A DNA stretch of 64,000 bases from Knufia peltigerae (taxonomy: Eukaryota > Ascomycota > Eurotiomycetes > Chaetothyriales > Trichomeriaceae), in NCBI GenBank assembly GCA_030247855.1, contig JAPDRN010000031.1, positions 232,874-296,873 on the forward strand, in the 5' to 3' direction. The position numbers and the translations under genes are program-made. Below the pieces are notes generated by a model that did no database searches, had not been told where the DNA came from, and saw nothing but the letters and a program-made list of their open reading frames with translations. Positions 38,301 to 48,211 of this stretch are shown here, piece after piece (position 1 is the first letter of the stretch; each line of letters begins with the position of its first letter).

Positions 38301-40852
38301 GCGGATGTTGGAAACCTTGGGCTGTGGACATCTTGAGAATTGGGTCAAAGCTGTTACAGTGTCAGAGGCTACAGTACCGTACATGCTAGCATATCGTTGC
38401 TTGTATATTGTAATACTTTCTCTTGCAACAACACTTTTCATTCCCCTACTGATCAACTGAATAGGTCGGCATATTTGAAGATCCCGCCTTGAAGAGACAC
38501 ATGGACCTACCTGTTCTTTCTCCCGACGAAGTCATGACCGAGTACATTGCTAAAATTATGCTGAGGTATGCCCGAAAGGTTCGTCATTTTCCGCGGGTGA
38601 AATTTGCCAAAGCACGGATTGCGACGGCGCTACTATTGAGTGAGGGCAATGACGAGGATCACGACAAGGCATTGCAGTTTTACACGGCAAACATCGTTGA
38701 CAAATCCACTCCTGGTCCTGAGAAATTCTACTCTCTGCTCGGAATCGCCGAATACTACGACCGCAAGGCTAGAGGTGTTACTGATGACGAAGCGAAGGAG
38801 ACATGGATCAAAGTTCAAGAGTACACGAGCAAGGCCCTGCAACAATTGGCTCAGGAAAAGGGTGCTTTGGGCTCCGAGCTCGACAACGGACGGTGCTTAG
38901 CGGCATTGCTCCTCAAAGCAAATGCGTCGATGAGGCTTGCCGACGATGCAAAGGCTCTGGATACATGCGAGGGACTACTGCAGGCTTTTGACCTCGGTCA
39001 GGTCCAGTGGGGGTTCCAATTGCTGCATGCTCTGACTATGGTGGTAGAAATCCATTATCGCCACGGACGTTATGCCAGGCTTGTTCATCAAGTCTTGAAC
39101 CAGAAGACTCCATTGAAGTGTGCATGGTTCTGTGACCGGACTGCAATTATGAACCACTCGGTTTATGCAGTTGACGCTTTTCGAGAAGCCGCAGTTCGCT
39201 CAAGGCGAGTTGACATGAGCATTCGCCTATGTGAAGAGGCGATCGAATACTGGCGCCAAAACGATTCAACCATGGCCATCTTCCTCCAGGATAATCTAGC
39301 CGTTATCTATGGTCAAGATGCTCGGACTACCGTAATGGCAGAAAGGGTGCTGGACAATATCATCGAAACGATCCAAAAAGACTACACTCTACTCAAAGGC
39401 GGCATCCTGCGCAGCGTATTCCCTAGAATGGTGGACATACTTTCCGAGAAATGTCACTTGAGCCAGTCGGAAGTCACGAAAAGGGAAAGCGTGATGAAAC
39501 TCACAGGCTTGATCAACGAGTTCAAGGGAACCGCGGTTGTTGAGCCCATCACGTTCGCGGTCGCCCTGATCGCCCTTGCGAGGATGCAAAAAGACTGCCC
39601 TGGGTACGGAGTGGCGAGGGCGATGGTCGAGGCTGATCGCGCCTTCAAGCTGTGCATTGCGGATCTCGAAGACTCAACTGGGGCTAATGACGGTCTAGCT
39701 TTCTGTGCACTTGCCCGAGTTTTGATGTTTGCAGGGTACGACGTCGATGCCAGCGTATGCCTATCACTACAGTTCTCCGAAGTTCGAGACTATGATGATT
39801 CAGAGTCTCGTTCTCAAACCCCCGACAGTGCGTTGAAGCGATGGAATACTAATTCTAGTCGCGGAACTGGTTCCACCAAGTCAGACGAGGAGAGTGGCCA
39901 GGATGATGACACGTCTTCTACTGTCTCTACCACACAAGATGGGGGAGTCGACAACCATGATACGCCAAATGTTATACCTGAAGAGCCTGCTTCCAATAGT
40001 CGTCCACTCCTCCTCGGCCCTCCAGAAGTGGAGCCAGTTGTGAACAACGAGGATCAGATAGCAGCAACATCTGATGAGACTGACGCAATTGAAGAAACTA
40101 GACTGACCAACGGAACGATCCAAATCATTGACGAAGCCCCAGCCAATGCGTCAACCATCAAAGAGTCACAGCATGCCAATGGCACACACGTTGAAGGTGA
40201 TGTTCGGCTAACCAATGGGGCTCGCATGACAGCAGACGGTGAGGGTGCACCAAACCCCGTAGATAGCGTTCAAGATGCACAGCCGGTGTCTTCAAGTGCA
40301 GCCTCGGTCGTTATGGCTGAGGCACTTGATACCGTATCAAAAAGTCGAGCAGAGAAGACGATGAGTAGTGGAAGGGATATCGCTCAAGAGGAAGAGGTTT
40401 CCGACAAGATGAGGGATGTCGAGTCGGATACGCACAAAGAGGAAGAGGTTCCAAATCCACGCGAGGGCGAAGATGTGTTCGAATACGGAAAATTCGTATA
40501 CTGCGATGTACGTTGCAGTCTGAACCCCATCACCGCTTGGCCTCTGACGGAGAAGTATTATTTTTGTAATGACTGTGTCGACGTGGCCTTCTGCGGCAAG
40601 TGCTATCCGACGCAGACTCAGTACTACGAGGATTACGGACAGGGATTCTGGTACAAGGTCTGCTGGGCAAAGCACGAGTTCCTCGAAGCGCCCATCGACG
40701 GGTGGAGAGGAGTCAGGAATGGAATGATTCGGATCGGCGACAAGGAGAAATCGTGGTTCGAATGGCTCGACGAGGTCAAGAAAAAATGGCAGAAGAAGAT
40801 GAATGAGTTTGGCGAGGGTGGGTTGAACTCAAACGAGCGTATTGGGACGTAA
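35373..40852 (+). CDS. NLR-like STAND NTPase: Goodbye-type N-terminus, NACHT/P-loop, TPR-like repeats, Cys-rich C-terminus
   Basis: Nine exons (35373-35705, 35757-35807, 35855-36056, 36109-36289, 36353-37233, 37293-37590, 37687-38143, 38209-38409, 38465-40852) give one frame of 1663 residues. Residues 1-255 resemble the fungal STAND N-terminal 'Goodbye' domain (LWKVAIQKFSKE..., LKDAVPDGYGTPAKIVAG..., MEIFLAMFDFC). Then FSWIREAPTYSSWL leads into a P-loop GSSGAGKT (334-341) and a Walker B-like LYILLDGIDQM. Residues about 880-1300 are helical, TPR-like; about 1300-1540 are acidic low complexity. The end (about 1540-1620) has C-x3-C, C-x2-C, C-x2-C and a Cys/His pair, like a ZZ-type zinc finger. 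Family members act in fungal non-self recognition and regulated cell death; the role here is inferred. Introns are 47-100 bp; some junctions, especially 36057-36108, were chosen on phase and homology. Confidence 0.82.
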
Positions 40853-41605
40853 TCATATTGTGATGGACGACGGTTCTTGATCGATGGACACTTTGAAATG
40901 CCGTTGTAGCAGTTGAGATTTGAAGAGAATATTAAAAACATGACACTACATGAGTACATGTATAAACCTGAATTTAGGGGTGCCGCCAATACTCGTTGTT
41001 AAGGCCCGGGCCCTGCATCATGACTGTGTTATCTTTTTCTTGTCTTGAAACTTTGGTTTGATAGAGATGGAGATGGAGTTGTCAATGTCTGATGGGGAGA
41101 TTGAGTCTTGGACCCGTCCCTTCCCCCGAGTGAAGAGTTGTCCAGTAGGTCCCACGTTTCAGAAGGCAGCGAAAGAACTGACCCAGGCAGTTTGGGTGGT
41201 TCATATCGAGTCGTCAACCGTCAAGGAACATGTCTTGTCTTTTCCGGGGAGGAATGGGGATTGGCTCTTTCGAGATCGTCTGCTTTGATGGATCTTTGTC
41301 GATTTGGGGATAATTTTGATTGATTTCGTCCATCATATCGTTGATTGTTTTTGTGATGATTGTCCAGACGACTCGGTACGTACTTGTGGTGAAAAAAAAA
41401 ATGCCCTCCTCACACCCTCTCACCGTCATCCGTCACGTCCTTGAGGACCGGTCCTTCGTTGGCTCTCATTCACCAGCCTGGAGACACGCCTCCGTTACAA
41501 CACAGTTTTGTCGTGTGTCGACGGTGCGTTTCTCCCTTTCACCCTTGGCTTTCCCACGTGGGTGGTTCAGACCGTTTCCGGTCCCTTCTTTTTTTTTGTT
41601 CTTGG
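40853..41605. other. Intergenic region between convergent genes
   Basis: 753 bp of 3' flanks; pyrimidine-rich around 41400-41640. No gene recognised. Confidence 0.45.
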
Positions 41606-42988
41606 TTACCACTCCTTGACCTTTAGTTTCAACGGCAAATGGAGGAGCTTCTGTCCAAACGGCGTCGAGCCCGGTAGTCTTCCAGCTCTGATGTTCATCT
41701 GTAGGGACTGGTGTAGGAGTCTCGGTTCTCCCAGTTGAGCGTCACGTTCCCTTCTCATGGCCACGAAGTCGTCCTCGGACACGTCGTCCTTCAAATGCTT
41801 GTTTTGGGTCTTGTGCTGTCGGACCGTCATGTAAGGTTGTGGCAGGGCACGATCCTCCGGGGGGTAATCGTGACCGGTCCAGATTTTCACGTCGTCGGCC
41901 ATGCTCAGTAGTTTCTGAGTCGACTTGTAAAGGTCGTACGCACTGCCTCCCGGGAAGTCGCAACGGGCGGTGCCAATGTCGGCGTGGAAAATCGAGTCTC
42001 CACAAAAGATGTTGTCTGTGATGAAGGGGAAAAAAAATTGGATAGTCCGTCAGTACTCACTCATACAAGACATGTCGGAGGTCAGAGACTCTCTCATCTC
42101 TGAGGTAGGGAAAAGGGGATGAAGGCGTGGAGTGTGCGTGTGTGTGTATATGTGGGAAGGATGATATATCTCACCTCCAATTTTATAACCAAGGTGGTCT
42201 GGAGTATGACCTGGCAGATGAATTGCCTGGACACTCATGTTTCCGATCTTGAAAGTTTCGTCGTCTTCGAATAACTTGTCAAAAACATTTTGGTACTCCA
42301 CGGTTGGCACGCCGTACTTTTGACCAAAGAGGTCTTGAACTTGGTCTATGCGTTTGCCGATGCCGATGCTCGGTGCCGTGCTTTGGTCTTGAGACAATCT
42401 CGTGCGAAGATACGTCGCGGCCGTGGGGTGGTCGGCGTGAGCGTGAGTCTCTAGGATCATTTCGACTCGGTAACCTTTTTCCTTGATCAACGCGAGAAGT
42501 GCGTCGGCAGAGGTCGTGCTAGCCGTCTGCGTGGATGGGTCGTAGTCCAAGACCGGATCGATTATGACGGCTTTTTTGGTGTCAGGGTCGGCCACCACGT
42601 ATTGCCAAGTTCCAGTTTGATCTTGAAAGACTGGATGGATGGACGGCTGTTGAACGGTCGCTGCAGTGCCGGCTCCAGTGGCGTACGTCGCTCGATTTAC
42701 GGGTCGGTGGGCCGGGGTTTTCCTGGACATGGACACGATGGCGGGGCCTGTGCGGGAACATTTGGGTGGTCCACAGTTGCCTTTGTGTGAACATGTTTGA
42801 CGGAGATCTGTTTTGCTGAATAATCTTGCCGTTGACGTGCTGTATGCAGCTTTTGTCAATACCCGGTCAAGTGGACTGTTGCGAACACTGGCTCGGATGG
42901 TGATGGTGGTAGTGCAAGGAGTGGCGGGTAAACTGGTGAAAACGTGGCGAATGTTACTCGAACAGGTACGAGTTGCTAAAGAAGTCAT
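41606..42988 (-). CDS. ETHE1: Mitochondrial persulfide dioxygenase (ETHE1-like)
   Basis: Metallo-beta-lactamase-fold non-haem iron enzyme that oxidises glutathione persulfide to sulfite in the mitochondrial matrix. Minus-strand exons 42988-42175 and 42015-41606 join to 407 residues. The catalytic fold starts near residue 118 (IHPVFQDQTGTWQYVVAD). ETHAHADHPTAA carries the HxHxDH motif from His182; HLPGHTPDHLGY and, across the intron, DNIFCGDSIFHADIGTARCD carry the other iron ligands; GHDYPPEDR closes the domain. This is the ETHE1/SdoA pattern rather than glyoxalase II. The N-terminal 110 residues, rich in Thr, Arg and Ser, form a long presequence that includes three Cys (CSHKGNCGPPKC). It is divergent from the SQR gene, which supplies its substrate, and this strongly supports the assignment. 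Confidence 0.9.
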
Positions 42989-43689
42989 ACTGGTGGTGCT
43001 TTATCGATACAAGGTACTCGGGAGGTGAAGTGAACGGGGTAAGAAACAAAACTTATCGAATTACAATTTCTGATGATGAGTTGTGAAAAAAGTTGCGAGG
43101 CTATATGAGGAAATCAATCTCAGTCCACCCAAAAGAACTTTCGGGATATGACAAAAGAGAGATTAGGGGTCTAGACAAAGCTTTCGTCAATCAATTTAGT
43201 GCCCGGGGGGTTTATCAACGGCTGATCAAAGTACAGAGAGGATCGCACTAATTCTACTGGAAACGGGAGTACGAGGGCGAGGGGACTTGATCCGATAACT
43301 CCACAGTACAGTTCCCATCCTCCAAGGAGGTACAGGAGGCAACAGGAGGTACGGAGTACAACACTCCCTACTGTAGGCACAGTATGTACAATAGGTACCA
43401 GTGGGTAGTCAGACCACGATACAAGGCAAGGCTGAAAGGACCCACTTCGGCGACTAGCGGAGAAGCTTCGCCGAACGATGAAGTCCGTTATAAAATCTGC
43501 TGATGTGGAAACTTTTCTCCTTCCAAGTCCCCGATCGACCTGCAACCCAGCCTTTTGTCGACCTTTTTTGATTTTGTTGTTGTCGTTTGTATTTTTTTTG
43601 TGGTCGTGTGATTCTCATCTCACTTAGTCTTGTCATTGAGTCAAGTCACATCTGCGAGTCTACAGTTCACTCTACTCGGACCAAAAAAA
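42989..43689. promoter_or_regulatory. Shared divergent promoter region of ETHE1-like and SQR genes
   Basis: 701 bp between the two start codons. Contains GGAGGTAC-type direct repeats (about 43324-43353: GGAGGTAC, GGAGGCAAC, GGAGGTAC) running into TACGGAGTA at 43350-43358, and a CTACTGTAGGCACAGTA patch just after. The 120 bp before the SQR start are T-rich. Co-regulation of the two genes is inferred from the arrangement; no known sulfur-regulator site is claimed. Confidence 0.5.
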
Positions 43690-45063
43690 ATGTTCAACAA
43701 CCGAGTGGTGGTCCACGCCGGACGGTGTACAGCAAGGGCCACGCGACAGAAGTTTTCGTCGACAATAATGACAAAAAGAAATCTCGCCAATGTCGCTCCG
43801 GTCGATTCGGCCTCATCAAAGAGTCACAAGGTCGTGGTCATCGGGGGCGGATCTGCGGGTGTCGCCATCAGTCACCAACTTTTGCGCACGGGCAAATTTG
43901 CTCCTCGAGACATCGCCGTTGTTGATCCCGCGACCTGGCATCACTTCCAACCTGGATGGACACTGGTCGGAGGAGGCCTCAAGAAGAAGCAGGACCTCCG
44001 GAGACCGATGAAGGAGCTGTTCGACCCGAAACTGGAGTTCTACCACGACAGCGTCAAGGGATTTTCACCCACAGAAAACTTCATCACCCTCTCCAACGGC
44101 GACAAGGTCAGTTACGAACAGTTGGTCGTCGCTCCGGGAATCAAGATCGACTATGCCAGCATCAGGGGTCTGTCGGAGGCTCTGGAGGATCGGTCCTCGT
44201 CGGTGTCGACCATCTATGGTTATGACTCGTGCGACAAGGTGTTTGAGACCATCCAGCGACTCAAAAAGGGAAACGCCATCTTCACCCAGCCTGCCGGCGT
44301 CATCAAGTGCGCCGGAGCACCTCAAAAAATCATGTGGCTGGCTGTCGACTTCTGGAAGAGGGCCGGCCTGTACGATCCCGGCAACGTGGTCAACTCACCC
44401 ATCCAAGTCACATTTGCCACCGGATTGCCCGTCATGTTTGGCGTGCCAAAATACAGTGCCAAGCTCAACGAGATGCGTGAAGAGCGTGCCGTCGAGGGTC
44501 TGTTTAAGCACGACCTGAAATCCATCGACGGCGACAATGCCACCTTTGCGCACGTCGAGACGGGCGAGCAGGTCACGAGAAAATTCGACCTCTTGCACGC
44601 CGTGCCGAAGATGGGCCCCCACGACTTCATGAAGACCAGTGGACTGACCAACGAGGCCGGCTACGTGGACGTGGACGAGGCCACTTTGCAACAGAAGAAC
44701 TACCACAACGTCTGGTCGTGCGGCGACGCCTCCAGTCTGCCGACATCGAAGACGCTCGCGGCCATCACCTCTCAGGTTCCCGTGTTGGTCAAGAACCTGA
44801 TGGACACCATGGAAGGCAAACAACACAACCAGACCTACGACGGCTACACGTCTTGCCCCCTCTTGACAGAATACGGAAAAGTCATGCTCGCCGAGTTCAA
44901 GTACGGAGGAGAGCCCAAGGAGACGTTTGGTAACTTGATGGGCATCGACCAGGCTACCCCGAGACGCGCATTTTATCATCTCAAAAAGGATTTCTTCCCA
45001 TGGATATACCACAAGGCTCACGTCAAGGGAACGTGGCATGGACCCAAAGGCTGGAGACCATGA
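43690..45063 (+). CDS. SQR: Mitochondrial sulfide:quinone oxidoreductase
   Basis: FAD-dependent inner-membrane enzyme (HMT2 of fission yeast, SQOR of human) that oxidises hydrogen sulfide, passes electrons to ubiquinone and forms a persulfide. One exon, 457 residues from the first ATG. The N-terminus (MFNNRVVVHAGRCTARATRQ) is Arg-rich without acid, as expected for mitochondrial import. FAD motif VVVIGGGSAGVAISHQL follows; WHHFQPGWTLVGGG is the SQR signature. The two redox cysteines are in IKCAGAPQKIMW (Cys207) and YTSCPLLTEYGK (Cys389), spaced about as in the human enzyme. NVWSCGDASSLPTSKT is the second FAD site. The ending HLKKDFFPWIYHKAHVKGTW matches the family's membrane-associating C-terminus. 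Adjacent genes encode the next enzyme and a candidate product carrier. Confidence 0.95.
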   Translation: MFNNRVVVHAGRCTARATRQKFSSTIMTKRNLANVAPVDSASSKSHKVVVIGGGSAGVAISHQLLRTGKFAPRDIAVVDPATWHHFQPGWTLVGGGLKKKQDLRRPMKELFDPKLEFYHDSVKGFSPTENFITLSNGDKVSYEQLVVAPGIKIDYASIRGLSEALEDRSSSVSTIYGYDSCDKVFETIQRLKKGNAIFTQPAGVIKCAGAPQKIMWLAVDFWKRAGLYDPGNVVNSPIQVTFATGLPVMFGVPKYSAKLNEMREERAVEGLFKHDLKSIDGDNATFAHVETGEQVTRKFDLLHAVPKMGPHDFMKTSGLTNEAGYVDVDEATLQQKNYHNVWSCGDASSLPTSKTLAAITSQVPVLVKNLMDTMEGKQHNQTYDGYTSCPLLTEYGKVMLAEFKYGGEPKETFGNLMGIDQATPRRAFYHLKKDFFPWIYHKAHVKGTWHGPKGWRP

Positions 45064-45642
45064 GCTTCCGTCACACATGTATGACTATATTTTTTATTTT
45101 TCAAAAGAAGGAATTATTGCTTTGTATGGACAGAAAAAGCATTCATTTATTTTGAATCCTCAGTCAATGATACGAATAAAAGAGAGCAATTAAAGTGTGC
45201 GTACCTCTCCAGTGCTGTCGATGGTATGGGCTTAAGGGAGCAGAGTACAACCCTCAACGTTGTTTGGTATTCAGAGTCGACATTGTATCTAAGCCGAGTC
45301 TCGTACAAGTTCCAAATCAGTATTATGTCGTATGCGATGAGCTTATCACCCCACCCAAGGCAAAACAGGAGTCAAGTCGCCGATTTTCAATCGCTCAGGT
45401 CGAATGAAGGCGAGGACCCGGATGTGCGGAGGACCCACACCCCTATAGCCCTACGCGGTACGGATACAGATCGAGCATGTTCCTTTAGCGAGAACGCCGT
45501 GTTTAGGTCCATCGAGGAACCCGCTCACCTGGGTCACGGCCCGACTAAAGCTTCTATGCATCTACCGGTCGACCGACCGACTCTTCTTTCCATCAAAAGT
45601 CAGTCAGGCGTGAGGCTGAAAAGTGGCACCTCTCACACCGGG

Positions 45643-45681
<39 letters not shown>

Positions 45682-46033
45682 TCGCCGTAGCTGGTTTTCG
45701 GGAATCGCTTTGCCTCGCCGTCGCCGACGCAAGTCCTTTCATGTACCTGGAATACCGGCAGAATAAGGAGGAATTCCCCCTAACCACGATGGTCGGGGTC
45801 AATCAGATTTCAGTCAGAGTTCTAGTTAGGTCTTTACGAATTTGTTCCTCCATGGGACCAAAAAAACCATGGGCCAACACCATTTTGATTTTTTATCTCG
45901 CTCGCCCTCGAGTCACACCCCGTAGATGTACGTTCGATTGAATCATCTCACCACTTGGGGTCCATTGATACTTGTTTGTTCGTTCCTTTGTCATCTTTCC
46001 TGTATAGGTGAGCTTGTCAATGGATCAATCACA
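45064..46033. promoter_or_regulatory. Region between SQR and DIC1-like genes, with (TCA)12 microsatellite
   Basis: 970 bp between same-strand genes. A perfect trinucleotide run (TCA)12 lies at 45645-45680. A plus-strand frame across it (45226-45690) would encode a His run but has no other protein-like features and is not called a gene. The part next to 46033 should be the carrier promoter. Confidence 0.5.
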
Positions 46034-47331
46034 ATGACCACATTACCAAAGACACCTACCCCCGCCGCCCCTGGTGTGGCGGTGGTGGTGCCAGCCGATG
46101 AAGCCAGAAAGACATCTCAAGAAGAGAGCGTTGCCTCGGGGAAGAAGAAATCGAGAAAAACACATTATCCTTTTTGGTTCGGTGGGAGCGCTGCAAGCAT
46201 GGCTGCATGTGTCACTCATCCATTGGATCTTGGTATGTTCAGCTATTGCTTCTCTTATTTTCAATTCCACATTCTTTCAAATGGTTCGAAACTAAAACAT
46301 TACTCACTACTGACCAGAAATATAGTAAAGGTTTGCATACTACCCATGTCCCATAGCATAACATAACCACCTCACCAGCAAAGCCGCCTCGGGGTGGTGG
46401 CATCTACGGATCGTTTGAGGTTTTTTTACTGAGTTGGAATATTTATTAGGTTCGTCTTCAAACTGCAGCCGGGGTTCCTGGCTCGACTCAGAGAAGCATG
46501 TTGGAGACGATCGCAGGCATCGTCAGACATGAAGGCATAATGGGTTTCTACAGTGGTTTATCCGCCTCCGTTCTACGTCAAGCGACCTACTCGACCGTTC
46601 GGTTCGGAGTGTACGAAGAAATGAAGAGGCAGTGGATCGGTGACGGCGATGGCGAACAGCAGAAGCCTCCCAGTTTTCCAGTACTCGTCGCCATGGCTTC
46701 GATATCGGGTTTCATGGGCGGTATCGCTGGAAACTTCGCAGACGTCCTCAACGTCCGTATGCAGAGAGACAAGGCGCTTCCTGTGCATGAACGTCGAAAC
46801 TACAAGCACGTTTTTGACGGTATTTTGAGGCTACAACGGGAAGAAGGAGTCAAGGGTTTCTTCAGGGGTTGGGTGCCCAACAGTACCCGCGCTGCCGTTC
46901 AAACAGCCGGACAGTTGGCCAGTTACGACACCGTCAAGAGGATGCTGATGGAGTATACGCCCTTGAGAGAAGACACCCTGTCGACTCAACTCGCCGCTTC
47001 TTTCTTGGCCGGAGCCATGGCGGCCACGGTGACGAACCCCGTCGACGTCGTCAAGACAAAGGTCATGGCGGGGGATGGAAAGCCGGGGGGTGTCGGTGAA
47101 CTCGTCACCACCCTCTACCGTCAGGAGGGTCTTTCTTGGGTGTTCAAAGGCTGGACCCCTAGTTTTTTACGCCTGGGACCGTGAGTTTGTTCGCTCCCCG
47201 TCTCCGGTTTGATTTCGATTTTCCATTGCCGCTGACCTGATCTACCTGTGAAACACAGACATACAATATGTACTTTTCTATTCCTAGAGACACACCGGAA
47301 AGTCTATCGATCTTTGCAAGGAGAAGATTGA
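46034..47331 (+). CDS. DIC1: Mitochondrial dicarboxylate carrier (DIC1 type)
   Basis: Inner-membrane antiporter; the family exchanges malate and succinate against phosphate, sulfate, sulfite and thiosulfate. Four exons: 46034-46232, a 5-nt micro-exon 46326-46330, 46450-47180 and 47259-47331, giving 335 residues. Repeat 1 signature HPLDLVKVRLQTAAG is complete only if the micro-exon (TAAAG) is included. Repeat 2 has FADVLNVRMQRDKALPVHERRN, lacking the usual Pro, a feature of Dic1 proteins. Repeat 3 has NPVDVVKTKVMAGDG. GWVPNSTRAAVQTAGQLASYD and GWTPSFLRLGPHTICTF are also typical. A polar N-terminal extension of about 45 residues precedes TM1. Its position beside SQR and the persulfide dioxygenase suggests transport of sulfur oxyanions. 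Confidence 0.9.
46326..46330 (+). other. 5-nt micro-exon of the DIC1-like gene
   Basis: TAAAG sits between an acceptor ATATAG and a donor GTTTGC. With the preceding G it supplies Val-Lys of the carrier signature HPLDLVK, and it restores the frame into GTT CGT CTT (Val-Arg-Leu). Skipping it gives a frameshift and an early stop. Confidence 0.8.
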
Positions 47332-48211
47332 GATGGTTACCACAAATGTCATTCCTACACTACACAACACGGTCTAGAGTCACCCACGACCTTTTTGCAT
47401 ACTTGTCATCAAACTACAAGTCCGCTGACTGGCGATGAGAATATGACTTAGGCTGCAAGAGTTGACCTCGACCAATTTTCCTTTCGTAACGAAAATCTTT
47501 CTTCCAAGGAGCCAGAAGCAATCACAGGACGATATAGAAGACAACGTTAGTTTTATCGAGATCCTTGGAAATGGCATCTAGATTTTCCCTACAGCCATCA
47601 TTTTACGAACTCTGAGTTTGGGTGCTTCTACTCCGTATCACACATCTTGACACTCACCTCCGGCCCGTGTCGATCCGCAAGGCTGAATCCCTTGTGGAGT
47701 AACGGAGTGCGAATTGAAGGGTGATATCGAGTTCAAGCCAAGAACTTTATCAGCTGGCCTTCAAAGTTTGGGTAACGACAGACAACACCCAAGAAATGGA
47801 GATATGAATTGAGCCATCTGGAAAAACCACAGACGCAATATAAGATGATCAAAGTCATTAATTAATTTCGTACAAAATGTTATCTTCCCGGAACAAAGGT
47901 GTCCTGAATGTCCTCGAGAACGTATCCCCAAGATGATATTGACCATCAAATATAGATCGTTGGTGAAGGGGAACTCAAATGAAGCACCGGTCACCATAGA
48001 TTCGAAATCTTCGATTCCAAGAACGAGAATATTTTAACCAAAGAAAAGAAAAGAACCATGGAATGTGACCGAAATGGCTCAATCCAAGTCGTAGGTCTGA
48101 AATTCCGAGGCCGTTGCTCATATCTTCGTGAAAAGAGCATGCTGAGAAATGAATAATAATCGTAGTGTAGCATCTGGTTTCGCCGTTGTTTTGATCGCTC
48201 AAGCAGATCGA
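47332..48211. other. Intergenic region between convergent genes
   Basis: 880 bp. TACTCCGTA (inverse of TACGGAGTA) at 47629-47637, with a related half-match at about 47700. AT-rich from 47800. No gene seen. Confidence 0.45.

Noticed and set aside
44395..45078. 227-codon frame antisense to SQR
   Set aside because: Shadow of a strongly biased coding sequence; no start context, domain or splice structure.
45226..45690. Plus-strand frame encoding a poly-His run
   Set aside because: The run comes from the (TCA)12 microsatellite; the rest has no protein-like features and lies in a promoter-sized gap.
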